DNA of 64,000 bases from an uncultured Bacteroidales bacterium (GTDB lineage: Bacteria > Bacteroidota > Bacteroidia > Bacteroidales > Paludibacteraceae): assembly GCA_900320865.1 (NCBI GenBank), contig ONTT01000003.1, positions 1 to 64,000 of the forward strand, in the 5' to 3' direction. The notes beneath the pieces are model-generated. The model saw only the letters and a program-made list of their open reading frames with translations, made no database searches and had not been told where the DNA came from. The first letter of the stretch is position 1; each line of letters begins with the position of its first letter. The position numbers and the translations under genes are program-made. Below, one piece after another: positions 16,699 through 26,097 of the stretch.

Positions 16699-19502
16699 TA
16701 TTCCGGGAACATTACGACTTCAATCACATTACCGGCATCCACCAGTTTCTTGAGCAAGGTCTGCACCGACTCAGCCGAGATAGCTTCTACGGCTGCTTTG
16801 TAATCGCGCACCTCGTTGATTCCGTACATATAGTACTGGTAGAGGGTGCTACGCCAGAAGGTATTCTTCTCCAGATCTTCCTGGAAGTCCTTCAACATCG
16901 ATTCTTTCTCCTTCTGCAAGTCCGTAGCCAACGGTCCGTTTTCGATGATCGTCTGCACCTCCTCATGGATGATTTCCAGCAGACGCTCCTGCTTATTCGG
17001 ATCCGTATCGAACTGCATCAGCAGAGCAGCTGTCGGCGTCGGCAGCGAGGTCATATAACCATACGTACCTACACCATACGAACCGCCTTCGCGCTCACGG
17101 ATGGACTCCAGATAGCGCGTGGAGAGAATGCGACCGATGATTTCCATATTGAGGTCATTAGCCATCGTGAACGGGATATCATACGAGGTATATTGGATGC
17201 GGTTCGAAGCCGTAGTGGTCTCCATTGCACGACTGAAATAGTTCTTCTGGATACCCGGAGCAACCGTCACATGATGGTCGATAATAGACTCATGACAGTT
17301 CTTCTTGGTCTTCATACCACCCAACCACGTACAAATCAGTTCCTGCGTCTTCGCATCGTTCGGGTTGATATTACCGACGAAGATGAAGGTGAAGTCGGCC
17401 GGGTTAGCAAAACGTGCTTTGTAGATCTCCAGCGCCTTATCCAGACTCACCTTCTCCAGCAGCGCCATGTTATAAAGCGGCGTACGGTCGGAGTGGTTGG
17501 AGGTCATCATTTGAATGGAATCCGAGAACGCCGTCTTAGGGTTCTTATCGCGATTGATCAGTTGGTTCTTGAGCAAACTCATCAGCGACTGATAGGCATC
17601 TTCGTCCCGACGCGGCGCTGTGAAATGCAGATAGGTCAGTTGCAACAGTGCATCCAGGTCTTTCACGCTGGACGATCCGCGCATGCGCTCGATATTCTCC
17701 GAGATCTCGGGTTCAACCGAAACGGTCTTACCGGCCAATGCTTTCTGCAGTTGCGTCAAGCTGAAACGGCCGATACCGCTGTATTGAATGATATACGGAG
17801 CGATCTGTGCCGAAGGTAGGTCCGCGGTCTTCACTTGCGAATAACCACCCTTCGAGAACGCCTGCATCAAGATCTCGTCCGCTTTGAACTCAGTCGGTTT
17901 GATCACCACCTTGATGCCATTGCTCAGCGTCCATTCGGTGATACCCAACTCTTCGTTCTGCTTCACCGATTTGATCTTACCCTTACGCGGCGCTTTCTTG
18001 ACTAACTCGCTGTCGAACTTTTCCTCTACCGGAGCGGCAATCTCTAACTCGGCCTGACCGTTGAGGGTAGCCAAAATAACCTCCTCCGAGGGGATATTCA
18101 CGCCCTCTTTCTCGGGACCCGAGATCGCTACGGTCGGGTTGGCATGGATCAGCGCTTTAGCGACCGGGTTAACGGCTTCTAAGGAGATCAACGGCAGCGT
18201 AGCTTTGGTATATTCGTACTCCCATTCGGCACCCGGCATCGATTCTCCGTCCTCGAAATGACGGATGCACTCACGCGCCAAGGTGATGTTCTTACGGGTA
18301 TTACGCTCGTTGTAGTATTTCTCCATTGCGTTCAGTTTCTCGGTCTTCACGCGCTCCAACTCCGCCTCGGTGAAACCATAGCGATGCATCTTCTCCAATT
18401 GGAAGATCAGGTCGTTATACGCCTCGGTCTCACGTCCCTCCTTAGGAATGACGACAGCATAGAAAGCGTCCATCTTCTTCGCAGCCTCCGCATACTGGCA
18501 GCCCGCACCCGTGAACGAAGCGTTCGGGTCCAAAGCCAGTTCCTGGAAGCGGTTATTGAGCATATCGCAGATCAATTCACGCACGAGATTAAGCGTGTAC
18601 TCCATCGCGGTGTTCTGCAACTTCTCAGGAAGCTGGTCGAACTTATACTCCAACGTAATGCGGCTTCCTTGCGCCTCTACGTCGGTTACAATAGCTACGA
18701 GCGGTTTGTCGTTATGATTGACAGTGTAGATAGGACGTTCACCGAAGTTAGCACGACGCGGTACATCTTTCCAAAGCTCTTTGATCTTCGCCTCGATGGC
18801 ATCGACATCAATATCGCCAACCACGATGATAGCCTGGTTATCGGGACCGTACCATTTATGATAATAGTCGCGCAGGGCTTGGTAATCGAAGTTATTGATC
18901 ACCGCCGTATCACCGATCACATCACGCTTCGCATACTGGGTACCCGGATACATCTTCTGCTGCATCTGGGTCCAGATACGACGGCTGGCAGTACGACGCG
19001 TACGCCATTCCTCCAAGATCACACCGCGCTCGGCGTCAATCTCCTCCGGCAACAGCAACAGGCCACAACTCCAGTCATGCATCACCAGCAGCGCCGAATC
19101 AATGATACCCTCGCGATAGGTAGGCACGTCCGACAGACGATAGACCGTCTCATCGATGGAGGTATAAGCATTGATGTTTCCACCGAAGTTCACACCGATG
19201 GACTCAAAATAATTGATGATGCCCTTACCGGGGAAGTGCTGGGTACCATTGAAGGCCATATGCTCCAAGAAATGAGCCAGACCATTCTGATGATCCTCTT
19301 CGAGGATCGCACCTACACACTGCGCGATATGGAATTCGCAGCGCTGCTTCGGCTGCTCGTTATGACGGATATAATAGGTTAATCCGTTATCCAACTTACC
19401 ATAACGCACTTCGGCGTCGATAGGCAGTTTCTCCGGCGTCTGTTGCGCCGAAGCCATCATTGCTGCGCACAGCAAAACGATGTTAAGCAAAATTCGTTTC
19501 AT
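16698..19502 (-). CDS. M16-family zinc metallopeptidase (pitrilysin-like), secreted
   Basis: 934 residues from the ATG at 19502, with a signal peptide ending near SAQQ. The inverted zinc motif HFLEH (about 64-68) with a downstream Glu and the NFGGNINAYTSIDET segment mark an active M16 N-terminal domain; the second half repeats the fold without the zinc site. Such periplasmic pitrilysin-like enzymes degrade small peptides. The start is set by the signal peptide; it overlaps the 3' end of ftsH by 20 bases. Confidence 0.92.
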   Translation of the reverse strand: MKRILLNIVLLCAAMMASAQQTPEKLPIDAEVRYGKLDNGLTYYIRHNEQPKQRCEFHIAQCVGAILEEDHQNGLAHFLEHMAFNGTQHFPGKGIINYFESIGVNFGGNINAYTSIDETVYRLSDVPTYREGIIDSALLVMHDWSCGLLLLPEEIDAERGVILEEWRTRRTASRRIWTQMQQKMYPGTQYAKRDVIGDTAVINNFDYQALRDYYHKWYGPDNQAIIVVGDIDVDAIEAKIKELWKDVPRRANFGERPIYTVNHNDKPLVAIVTDVEAQGSRITLEYKFDQLPEKLQNTAMEYTLNLVRELICDMLNNRFQELALDPNASFTGAGCQYAEAAKKMDAFYAVVIPKEGRETEAYNDLIFQLEKMHRYGFTEAELERVKTEKLNAMEKYYNERNTRKNITLARECIRHFEDGESMPGAEWEYEYTKATLPLISLEAVNPVAKALIHANPTVAISGPEKEGVNIPSEEVILATLNGQAELEIAAPVEEKFDSELVKKAPRKGKIKSVKQNEELGITEWTLSNGIKVVIKPTEFKADEILMQAFSKGGYSQVKTADLPSAQIAPYIIQYSGIGRFSLTQLQKALAGKTVSVEPEISENIERMRGSSSVKDLDALLQLTYLHFTAPRRDEDAYQSLMSLLKNQLINRDKNPKTAFSDSIQMMTSNHSDRTPLYNMALLEKVSLDKALEIYKARFANPADFTFIFVGNINPNDAKTQELICTWLGGMKTKKNCHESIIDHHVTVAPGIQKNYFSRAMETTTASNRIQYTSYDIPFTMANDLNMEIIGRILSTRYLESIREREGGSYGVGTYGYMTSLPTPTAALLMQFDTDPNKQERLLEIIHEEVQTIIENGPLATDLQKEKESMLKDFQEDLEKNTFWRSTLYQYYMYGINEVRDYKAAVEAISAESVQTLLKKLVDAGNVIEVVMFPE

Positions 19503-21528
19503 CTGTATCGTTTGTTTGAGATTTTTCTTCTTTTTTCTTTCTGCTTCGCTTCTTCGGAGCGGCCTGAGCAGCCGCTTCTGCATTGGCCTCCAACAGTTCA
19601 TCGCCGCGACTCTTCCACGGACGCGGACCTAAAATCGATTCTACATCTTCCGAAGTGATAACCTCACGGTCAATGAGCAACTGAGCAATCTGATGATGAC
19701 CCTCCGCATGCTCTTCCAATATCTTCTTCGCACGTGCCATCTGGTCGGCAATGATGCGCTGCGTCTCCTGATCAATCACCTCTGCCGTCTTATCGGAATA
19801 GGGTTTGGTGAAACCGTAGTCATATCGACCGGTGGAGTCATAGAAGCTCACGTCTTTCAACTTATCACTCATACCGTAGAAAGCTACCATCGCATAGGCC
19901 TGTTTGGTAGCCCGCTCCAGGTCATTGAGTGCTCCAGTAGAAGTCTGACTCAGGAAGAGTTGTTCTGCCGCACGACCGCCTAACAACGAACAAAGTTCGT
20001 CCAGTATATGGTCCTCTTGCGTCAACTGGCGTTCCTCCGGCAGATACCAAGCGGCACCCAAGGCCACTCCTCGCGGAACGATGGTCACTTTCACCAACGG
20101 GTTGGCCCAGCGGAGCAACCAACTGATCGTCGCATGTCCGGCCTCGTGATAAGCGATGGAGCGTTTCTCATCGTCGGTCATGATCTTATTCTTACGCTCC
20201 AGACCACCTACAATGCGGTCCACGGCATCCATGAAGTCCTGTTTACCCACTCTCTTACGTCCACCACGCGCTGCGATCAATGCTGCCTCATTACATACAT
20301 TGGCGATATCGGCACCCGAGAAACCCGGCGTCTGTTTGCTCAAGAAATCCACATCCACCGTATCATCCATCTTAATCGGACGCAGATGCACTTGGAAGAT
20401 CTCCTTACGCTCCTGCAGGTCAGGTAACTCCACATGAATCTGTCGGTCAAAACGTCCGGCACGCAGCAAGGCTGCATCGAGCACATCGGCGCGGTTCGTA
20501 GCCGCTAAGATGATCACACCCGAGTTGGTACCAAAGCCGTCCATCTCGGTCAATAACTGATTGAGCGTACTCTCGCGTTCATCGTTTCCGCCCGTCATGA
20601 TGCTCTTGCCACGCGCACGACCGATAGCATCGATCTCGTCGATGAAGATGATAGCAGGTGCTTTCTCTTTCGCTTGACGGAAGAGGTCACGCACACGACT
20701 CGCACCAACGCCGACGAACATCTCTACGAAATCCGAACCGCTCATCGAGAAGAACGGTACATCGGCTTCACCGGCTACGGCTTTTGCCAGCAAGGTTTTT
20801 CCGGTACCCGGAGGACCTACCAACAGAGCACCTTTAGGTATCTTCGCACCGATCTCGGTGTATTTCTTGGGGTTCTTAAGGAACTCCACGATCTCCTGCA
20901 CTTCCTGTTTCGCGCCGTATAAACCGGCTACGTCTCGGAAAGTGACTTTATCTTTCTTATCCTTATCGAATAACTGCGCCTGCGCTTTACCTACACCGAA
21001 GATACCTCCTCCGGCACCTATATTACCGATGCCTCGGCTCATATAGATGAAGAAGAAGATAATCAGCGCAAAGGGCAGCACGTTCATCAGAATCACATAC
21101 CAGTAGTCATGCGACTTCTCGTATTTGACATCGATAGGGGGCTGGTTCGCCTGCTTACGCGCTTCGTTGATGGCCGTCATGTATTTGGAGAACTCTTCTA
21201 CCGAGGCCGTACGCACTTTCAGTTGTCCGTCGGCTTTCTCACCGATGCCTTGCTCACCGAAGACCAAAGTATATTTCTGCGGTTTGACGGTGGCCTTCAC
21301 ATTCGCATCATCGTACACGGTAATCTTATCGATGGCATCCGCCTCGATGTATGCTTTCAGTTTGGTGTCGGTCAACTCCTTGCTCACACCGCCGTCCTGA
21401 TCCCCGAAGAAATAGAAACCCAACAGGGCAAAGGCGATGGTATAGAATAAGATACTCATCCATCGACGAGGCTTACCCGGCTGGCCTTGCGGACCCTGCG
21501 GTCGCTGTTTATTGTTATTATTCGCCAT
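19483..21528 (-). CDS. ftsH: ATP-dependent zinc metalloprotease FtsH
   Basis: 681 residues. Two membrane helices (about 24-41 and 143-163) flank a periplasmic domain. The AAA+ domain has Walker A GPPGTGKT (near 237), Walker [12 protein letters not shown] and the second region of homology; the protease site is HEAGH (near 460). The N-terminus is Asn/Gln/Pro-rich and the C-terminus is a Lys/Arg-rich tail. FtsH removes misfolded membrane proteins and controls LpxC-type targets in many bacteria. It stands downstream of rsfS, the standard Bacteroidetes order. Confidence 0.96.
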   Translation of the reverse strand: MANNNNKQRPQGPQGQPGKPRRWMSILFYTIAFALLGFYFFGDQDGGVSKELTDTKLKAYIEADAIDKITVYDDANVKATVKPQKYTLVFGEQGIGEKADGQLKVRTASVEEFSKYMTAINEARKQANQPPIDVKYEKSHDYWYVILMNVLPFALIIFFFIYMSRGIGNIGAGGGIFGVGKAQAQLFDKDKKDKVTFRDVAGLYGAKQEVQEIVEFLKNPKKYTEIGAKIPKGALLVGPPGTGKTLLAKAVAGEADVPFFSMSGSDFVEMFVGVGASRVRDLFRQAKEKAPAIIFIDEIDAIGRARGKSIMTGGNDERESTLNQLLTEMDGFGTNSGVIILAATNRADVLDAALLRAGRFDRQIHVELPDLQERKEIFQVHLRPIKMDDTVDVDFLSKQTPGFSGADIANVCNEAALIAARGGRKRVGKQDFMDAVDRIVGGLERKNKIMTDDEKRSIAYHEAGHATISWLLRWANPLVKVTIVPRGVALGAAWYLPEERQLTQEDHILDELCSLLGGRAAEQLFLSQTSTGALNDLERATKQAYAMVAFYGMSDKLKDVSFYDSTGRYDYGFTKPYSDKTAEVIDQETQRIIADQMARAKKILEEHAEGHHQIAQLLIDREVITSEDVESILGPRPWKSRGDELLEANAEAAAQAAPKKRSRKKKEEKSQTNDTDETNFA

Positions 21529-21546
21529 GATTCATTTTGGTTTTAA

Positions 21547-21912
21547 TTAGAGGATATCCGGCAATTCCGTTACTTTACCGTCCGCCCATAGGTGCTCGAT
21601 GTCATAGAAAGCACGGGGCTCGCGCTGCATGATATGCACGAAGATAGTGCCGTAATCCATGGCGATCCACTCCGCGTTCTCCTGACCCGATACAGACAGC
21701 GGATGCACATGCGTCGTAGTGCGCACGAAATCATCCACCTCATCGGCAATAGCTGCCACCTGGGTATTACTCTGTCCCTCGCAGATAATCATCATCTCCA
21801 CCGGCGCTTCTTTGATCTTACGCAAATCAATGGTTACAATACGTTGTCCCTTACGATTTCGGATGCCTTCAATAATCGTTTCCAACAGTTTCTTAGTCGT
21901 TATTTCTTTCAT
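21547..21912 (-). CDS. rsfS: Ribosomal silencing factor RsfS
   Basis: 121 residues from the ATG at 21912, typical RsfS/Iojap size. Conserved segments are VTIDLRKI, MIICEGQSNTQVAAIADEVDDF and WIAMDYGTIFVHIM. It binds ribosomal protein L14 and blocks subunit joining during starvation. A longer upstream frame (to 21996) crosses the promoter -7 box at 21966-21973, so it is not used. ftsH follows after 18 bases. Confidence 0.94.
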   Translation of the reverse strand: MKEITTKKLLETIIEGIRNRKGQRIVTIDLRKIKEAPVEMMIICEGQSNTQVAAIADEVDDFVRTTTHVHPLSVSGQENAEWIAMDYGTIFVHIMQREPRAFYDIEHLWADGKVTELPDIL

Positions 21913-21965
21913 ATAAGTAAATTGTGTGTATACGTGTACATGATGCGTGCATATAAAATGCGGTG

Positions 21966-21997
21966 CAAAGATACAATAAAATTCGCATATACGCAAG
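21966..21997 (-). promoter_or_regulatory. Promoter of rsfS-ftsH
   Basis: Minus strand: CTTG (21994-21997), 20 bases, TATCTTTG (21966-21973). Divergent from the udk promoter. Confidence 0.75.
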
Positions 21998-22022
21998 AAA
22001 ACATGAAATAATCGTCAAAAAA

Positions 22023-22054
22023 TTTGCGTATATCAAAAAAAAGTAGTACTTTTG
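22023..22054 (+). promoter_or_regulatory. Promoter of udk and chromate-transporter genes
   Basis: TTTG (22023-22026), 20 bases, TACTTTTG (22047-22054), 25 bases before the ATG. Confidence 0.8.
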
Positions 22055-22078
22055 TGCCCCGATTAAAGTACATTGATT

Positions 22079-22696
22079 ATGTTTATCATCGGCATTGCGG
22101 GCGGAACCGGCTCGGGTAAAACAACGGTTGTTAGAAAACTCATTGAACGCCTTCCGAAGGGAGAGGTAGTAGTTATTCCCCAAGACTCGTATTACAAGGA
22201 CAGCAGTCACGTGCCCGTTGAGGAGCGTCAGAACATTAACTTCGACCATCCGGATGCTTTTGATTGGGAGTTGCTGAGCAAGCATATCGCTCAACTCAAA
22301 GAGGGTAAAGCGATCGAGCAGCCGATTTATTCGTATATCACTTGTACGCGCCAGGAAGAGACGATTCATATCGAGCCGCGCGAGGTGATTGTGGTCGAAG
22401 GTATTATGGCGCTGCGTGAGCCGAGAATGCGTCAGCAGATGGACCTGAAGATCTTCGTAGATGCCGATGCCGACGACCGTCTTATTCGGGTTATGAAACG
22501 TGACGTGCTGGAGCGTGGACGTACGGCCGAGCAGGTCATCGAGCGTTATCAACGCGTGCTCAAACCCATGCACGAGCAGTTCATCGAGCCCTGTAAACGT
22601 TTTGCAGATGTTATCGTGCCGCAGGGCGGACATAACAATGCCGCGATCAACATGCTGGCTAAGTTCGTCAAGCAGCAACTGAAAGAACGGGATTAA
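22079..22696 (+). CDS. udk: Uridine kinase
   Basis: 205 residues. P-loop GGTGSGKTTV (8-17), the QDSYYKD segment that binds uridine, and the NFDHPDAFDWELL block are diagnostic. It phosphorylates uridine and cytidine in pyrimidine salvage. A distinct, larger uridine-kinase-like nucleoside kinase is at 33298-34992. The chromate-transporter gene starts 1 base after its stop. Confidence 0.94.
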   Translation: MFIIGIAGGTGSGKTTVVRKLIERLPKGEVVVIPQDSYYKDSSHVPVEERQNINFDHPDAFDWELLSKHIAQLKEGKAIEQPIYSYITCTRQEETIHIEPREVIVVEGIMALREPRMRQQMDLKIFVDADADDRLIRVMKRDVLERGRTAEQVIERYQRVLKPMHEQFIEPCKRFADVIVPQGGHNNAAINMLAKFVKQQLKERD

Positions 22697-22697
22697 T

Positions 22698-23237
22698 TTG
22701 TTTTTCCAACTCTTTTGGACATATCTTAAAATTGGTACCTTCACCCTCGGTGGAGGTTATGCCATGTTACCCCTCATCCAACGGGAAGTAGTGGACCGCA
22801 AGGGCTGGATTGACGAGGAAGAATTCCTCAATATGATCGCGCTGGCGCAAGCAGCTCCGGGCCTTATTGCCGTCAATTCCGCCATTTTTATCGGTTGGCG
22901 AGTAGGCGGTTGGAGAGGTGTTTGCGGAGCCGTGTTAGGTGCTGTTTTACCTTCTTTTTTCATCATTCTGGCCATCGCCATGGTGTTCCGGGAATGGAAA
23001 GAACTGCCGGCCGTAGAAGCCGTTTTCAAAGGCGTTCGTCCGGCTGTAGTTGCCCTTATCGCCGCACCGCTTTTTAAGATGGCCAAGGCTGCTAAGATCA
23101 GTTGGTTTACTGCCCTTATTCCCATTTCCGCGGCACTGCTCATCTGGCTCGCACATGTCAATCCGATTTGGGTCATTTTAGCTACTGTCCTCTTCACCCT
23201 CGTAGCGGTTGATATCGCAGAAAGGAGGCAGAAATGA
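22698..23237 (+). CDS. Chromate transporter family protein, N-terminal-type half
   Basis: 179 residues, mostly hydrophobic. FKIG-like opening (LFWTYLKIGTFTLGGGYAML) and the GLIAVNSAIFIGWRVGG segment match the single CHR domain (PF02417). In Bacteroidota the two CHR domains are usually on two adjacent genes that act together as an antiporter; the partner follows with an ATGA overlap. The start codon is TTG, one base after udk; no ATG lies in front of the conserved region. Chromate itself may not be the natural substrate. Confidence 0.9.
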   Translation: MFFQLFWTYLKIGTFTLGGGYAMLPLIQREVVDRKGWIDEEEFLNMIALAQAAPGLIAVNSAIFIGWRVGGWRGVCGAVLGAVLPSFFIILAIAMVFREWKELPAVEAVFKGVRPAVVALIAAPLFKMAKAAKISWFTALIPISAALLIWLAHVNPIWVILATVLFTLVAVDIAERRQK

Positions 23238-23797
23238 TTTATCTGCAACTCTTCTTAAGTTTCTTCAAGATCGGTCTCTTCGGTTTCGGTGGAGGTTTAG
23301 CTATCCTCTCACTGATCGAGATGGAAGTGGAGCAATATGGCTGGATGACGCAACAGGAGTTTGTGGATATCGTCGCGGTCAGTCAGGTTACACCCGGTCC
23401 GATCGGTATCAACTGTGCCACATACGTGGGTTATACCGTAGCCGGCATATGGGGCAGCGTACTCAGCACTTGCGCGATTGTGTTACCGAGCCTGATCATC
23501 ATGCTCAGTATATGCAAAGCGTATTTCTGGTTACAGAAGCGTTTTCAGGGGAATCCGTATTTTGAGCAAACCCTGCGTATGTTGCGATTCACGGTCATCG
23601 GTCTCGTAGCTTCTGCGGCCTTACTGCTCATGAAACCGACCACCTTCATCGATCCCATCAGTTGGGTTATCTTCGCGCTGGTAGCTATCTTCACGATTCT
23701 ACCGAACTTGGTAAAAAATAAAGTGACCGAAGTGCTCAGTCACCCTATTCTATTGATCATTCTTGCCGGTGTGGCAGGTTATTTCATCTATCGTTAG
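23234..23797 (+). CDS. Chromate transporter family protein, second half
   Basis: 187 residues, CHR domain with the same FKIGLFGFGGGLAIL opening and a TPGPIGINCATYVGY motif. It overlaps the first half by 4 bases. The stop is shared in a TTAG overlap with the convergent helicase gene, with no room for a terminator between them. Confidence 0.9.
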   Translation: MIYLQLFLSFFKIGLFGFGGGLAILSLIEMEVEQYGWMTQQEFVDIVAVSQVTPGPIGINCATYVGYTVAGIWGSVLSTCAIVLPSLIIMLSICKAYFWLQKRFQGNPYFEQTLRMLRFTVIGLVASAALLLMKPTTFIDPISWVIFALVAIFTILPNLVKNKVTEVLSHPILLIILAGVAGYFIYR

Positions 23798-26010
23798 ATC
23801 TTCTCTAACTTCGCATGCGTCAGCAGCAAAGTCTTGACGCCTTGGGTATCGAAGTGAATCTCTATCTTATCGTTTTCTGTCACTTCATCACGATAGACGC
23901 GCACTACCGTACCATTACCAAACACACGATGAGCAACACGATCGTCCGGTTTAAAAGCGGATGATATGGGCGTTTGCGCATTGGAGACCGGAGTACTGGG
24001 GATACTAGTGGCCCTGGAGATACTAGGGATTCCAGGCATACCAGGCGTGCTGGGCGCAGCCGGCTTCGAGAGCGCAAAGAAACGGCGGTCGATGTCGCTG
24101 AGGAAACGACTCGGCGAATTGAAGGTGAACGAACCGTTACGGAAACGTTGGCGAGCGAAGGAGATATGGCACTGCTCCATCGCACGAGTGACCGCTACGT
24201 ACAACAGACGGCGTTCTTCTTCGATCTCAGTCGGTTTAACCGCAAACTGCGAGGGGAAGAGTTGTTCTTCAAGTCCGACGATGAAGACGACGGGGAACTC
24301 CAATCCCTTGGCCGCATGCACGGTCATGAGCGTAACCCGTTCGGTGGTGTCCGCGAGGTTCTCGTCCTGGTCGGTCTGCAGACTGACTTCCGAGAGGAAA
24401 TCCGTAATCGGCGTATAGTCGATTCCTTCGTTGGTGCGTTGGTCCACGAACTCATGGATAGCGTTTAACAACTCCTGTACGTTCTGTGCTCGGTCAATTC
24501 CTTCCTGCGTGCGATCCATCGCCAGCGCAGTAAGCACACCGGAGGTACGAAGTACCATCTCGGTGAACGCGAAGGCATCCATGGTCTCGCTCTGCTCATG
24601 GTAGTTATCGATAAGGGCTGCAAAGGCTTGCAGTTTCTTCTGCGTAGCCGCACTGGCATCCAACACGAACTCACCCGGCCGACGCATGACATCCAGGTAA
24701 GAAACATGGTGCTCGATGGCACAGGTGGAGACTTTTTTCATCGTCGTCTCACCGATTCCTCGCCCGGGAAAACCGACAATACGAAGCAAAGCTTCGTTAT
24801 CACGACCGTTGATAGCCAGACGAAGGTATCCGAGGGCATCTTTAATCTCCTTACGCTGGTAGAACGACGTACCGCCATAGATGCGGTAGGGAATATTCAG
24901 TTTACGCAGTTCCCCTTCGATGACACGACTCTGTGCGTTCGTGCGGTACAAAACGGCGAACGAGTCATACCCTTTGAACTTCATTCGCTGGATCTTCGTC
25001 GCTACACCCAGTGCCTCCGTGCGGTCATCCATGTAGGGTTGCAGATTAAGCGGCTGGCCTTCTTCTTTCTCCGAATAGACGGTTTTCTCAATTTGGTGTA
25101 TGTTCTTATGAATCAGCGAGTTAGCAGCATTAACGATATTCTGGGTGGAGCGGTAGTTCTGCTCCAGTTTGAACAACTTCGCTTGCGGATAAACGCGTTG
25201 GAAATTAAGGATATTACGGATGTCCGCTCCGCGGAAGGAATAGATACTCTGCGCATCATCCCCCACGACGCAGATGTTGTTCTGCGGTTCAGCCAATTGC
25301 TTGACGAGCAGGAACTGGATATAGTTCGTATCTTGGTACTCATCCACAAGGATATATTGGAACTGCTGCTGGTATTTCTGCTTCACTTCCGAACTGACCT
25401 CCATGAGTCGCAACATATTAATCAGCAGGTCATCAAAGTCCATAGCGTTCGCCGCTTTGAGACGCGCTTCATAGAGCTCGTAGACGGTCGGAAACTCATA
25501 CATACGCAACTCCCGATCTTCACGCAGCAGGTTCGTATTCTGGGCATACGCACGCGGACCGATACCGCTGTTCTTCGCCATGGAGATACGGGCTTGTACC
25601 GCACCGGGTTTGTAGATCTTCTCATCCAAACCCCGCTCTTTGCAAATCGCTTTGATAACCGATTTACTGTCCGGCGTATCGTATATCGTGAAGTCGCGGG
25701 TATAGCCGAGCAGGTCGGCATAAGGACGAATGAGCCGCGTGCAGATGGAGTGGAACGTACCCATCGCGAGATAGCGCGCCTCAGCCCCCACCAGTTTGGT
25801 GATACGCTCCTTCATCTCTCGTGCCGCTTTGTTCGTAAACGTAAGCGCCATGATACGGGATGCCGGCACACCCTGCTGCAACAGGTATGCGATACGATAA
25901 GTCAGTACACGCGTCTTACCCGAACCGGCTCCGGCCACAATGAGCGACGCCCCTTCGGTATAGGTCACCGCCTCGCGCTGTGAGTTATTTAATTGGTCTA
26001 AAAAGTCCAT
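23794..26010 (-). CDS. pcrA: UvrD/PcrA-type DNA helicase
   Basis: 738 residues from the ATG at 26010. Superfamily 1 motifs: VAGAGSGKT (motif I, near 26), VDEYQDTN (motif II), GDDAQSIYSFRGAD (motif III), and VTLMTVHAAKGLEFPVVFIVGLEE (motif V region). It unwinds DNA in repair and removes RNA polymerase or RecA. A Pro/Ser/Gly-rich linker (codons around 23990-24060) made of tandem tripeptides separates the helicase core from a C-terminal Tudor-like domain that contacts RNA polymerase in PcrA. A longer upstream frame is excluded by the promoter position. Confidence 0.94.
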   Translation of the reverse strand: MDFLDQLNNSQREAVTYTEGASLIVAGAGSGKTRVLTYRIAYLLQQGVPASRIMALTFTNKAAREMKERITKLVGAEARYLAMGTFHSICTRLIRPYADLLGYTRDFTIYDTPDSKSVIKAICKERGLDEKIYKPGAVQARISMAKNSGIGPRAYAQNTNLLREDRELRMYEFPTVYELYEARLKAANAMDFDDLLINMLRLMEVSSEVKQKYQQQFQYILVDEYQDTNYIQFLLVKQLAEPQNNICVVGDDAQSIYSFRGADIRNILNFQRVYPQAKLFKLEQNYRSTQNIVNAANSLIHKNIHQIEKTVYSEKEEGQPLNLQPYMDDRTEALGVATKIQRMKFKGYDSFAVLYRTNAQSRVIEGELRKLNIPYRIYGGTSFYQRKEIKDALGYLRLAINGRDNEALLRIVGFPGRGIGETTMKKVSTCAIEHHVSYLDVMRRPGEFVLDASAATQKKLQAFAALIDNYHEQSETMDAFAFTEMVLRTSGVLTALAMDRTQEGIDRAQNVQELLNAIHEFVDQRTNEGIDYTPITDFLSEVSLQTDQDENLADTTERVTLMTVHAAKGLEFPVVFIVGLEEQLFPSQFAVKPTEIEEERRLLYVAVTRAMEQCHISFARQRFRNGSFTFNSPSRFLSDIDRRFFALSKPAAPSTPGMPGIPSISRATSIPSTPVSNAQTPISSAFKPDDRVAHRVFGNGTVVRVYRDEVTENDKIEIHFDTQGVKTLLLTHAKLEKI

Positions 26011-26030
26011 CAATCTGCCAAAAAAGTGTG

Positions 26031-26062
26031 CAAAGGTACGATTTTTTTTGCATATATGCAAA
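26031..26062 (-). promoter_or_regulatory. Promoter of pcrA
   Basis: Minus strand: TTTG (26059-26062), 20 bases, TACCTTTG (26031-26038). Its -33 box lies within the divergent promoter's spacer. Confidence 0.8.
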
Positions 26063-26078
26063 TATTTTTGTAACTTTG
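26047..26078 (+). promoter_or_regulatory. Promoter of rsmF-rdgB-porZ
   Basis: TTTG (26047-26050), 20 bases, TAACTTTG (26071-26078). With the pcrA -33 box it forms the palindrome TTTGCATATATGCAAA (26047-26062). Confidence 0.8.
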
Positions 26079-26097
26079 CAGCCGATTTTGAAATTTT

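Noticed and set aside
18258..19382. 374-codon frame antisense to the M16 protease gene
   Set aside because: The minus strand encodes a full M16 peptidase with an intact zinc site.
24598..25983. 461-codon frame antisense to the helicase gene
   Set aside because: Mirror of conserved helicase motifs; no start signal.
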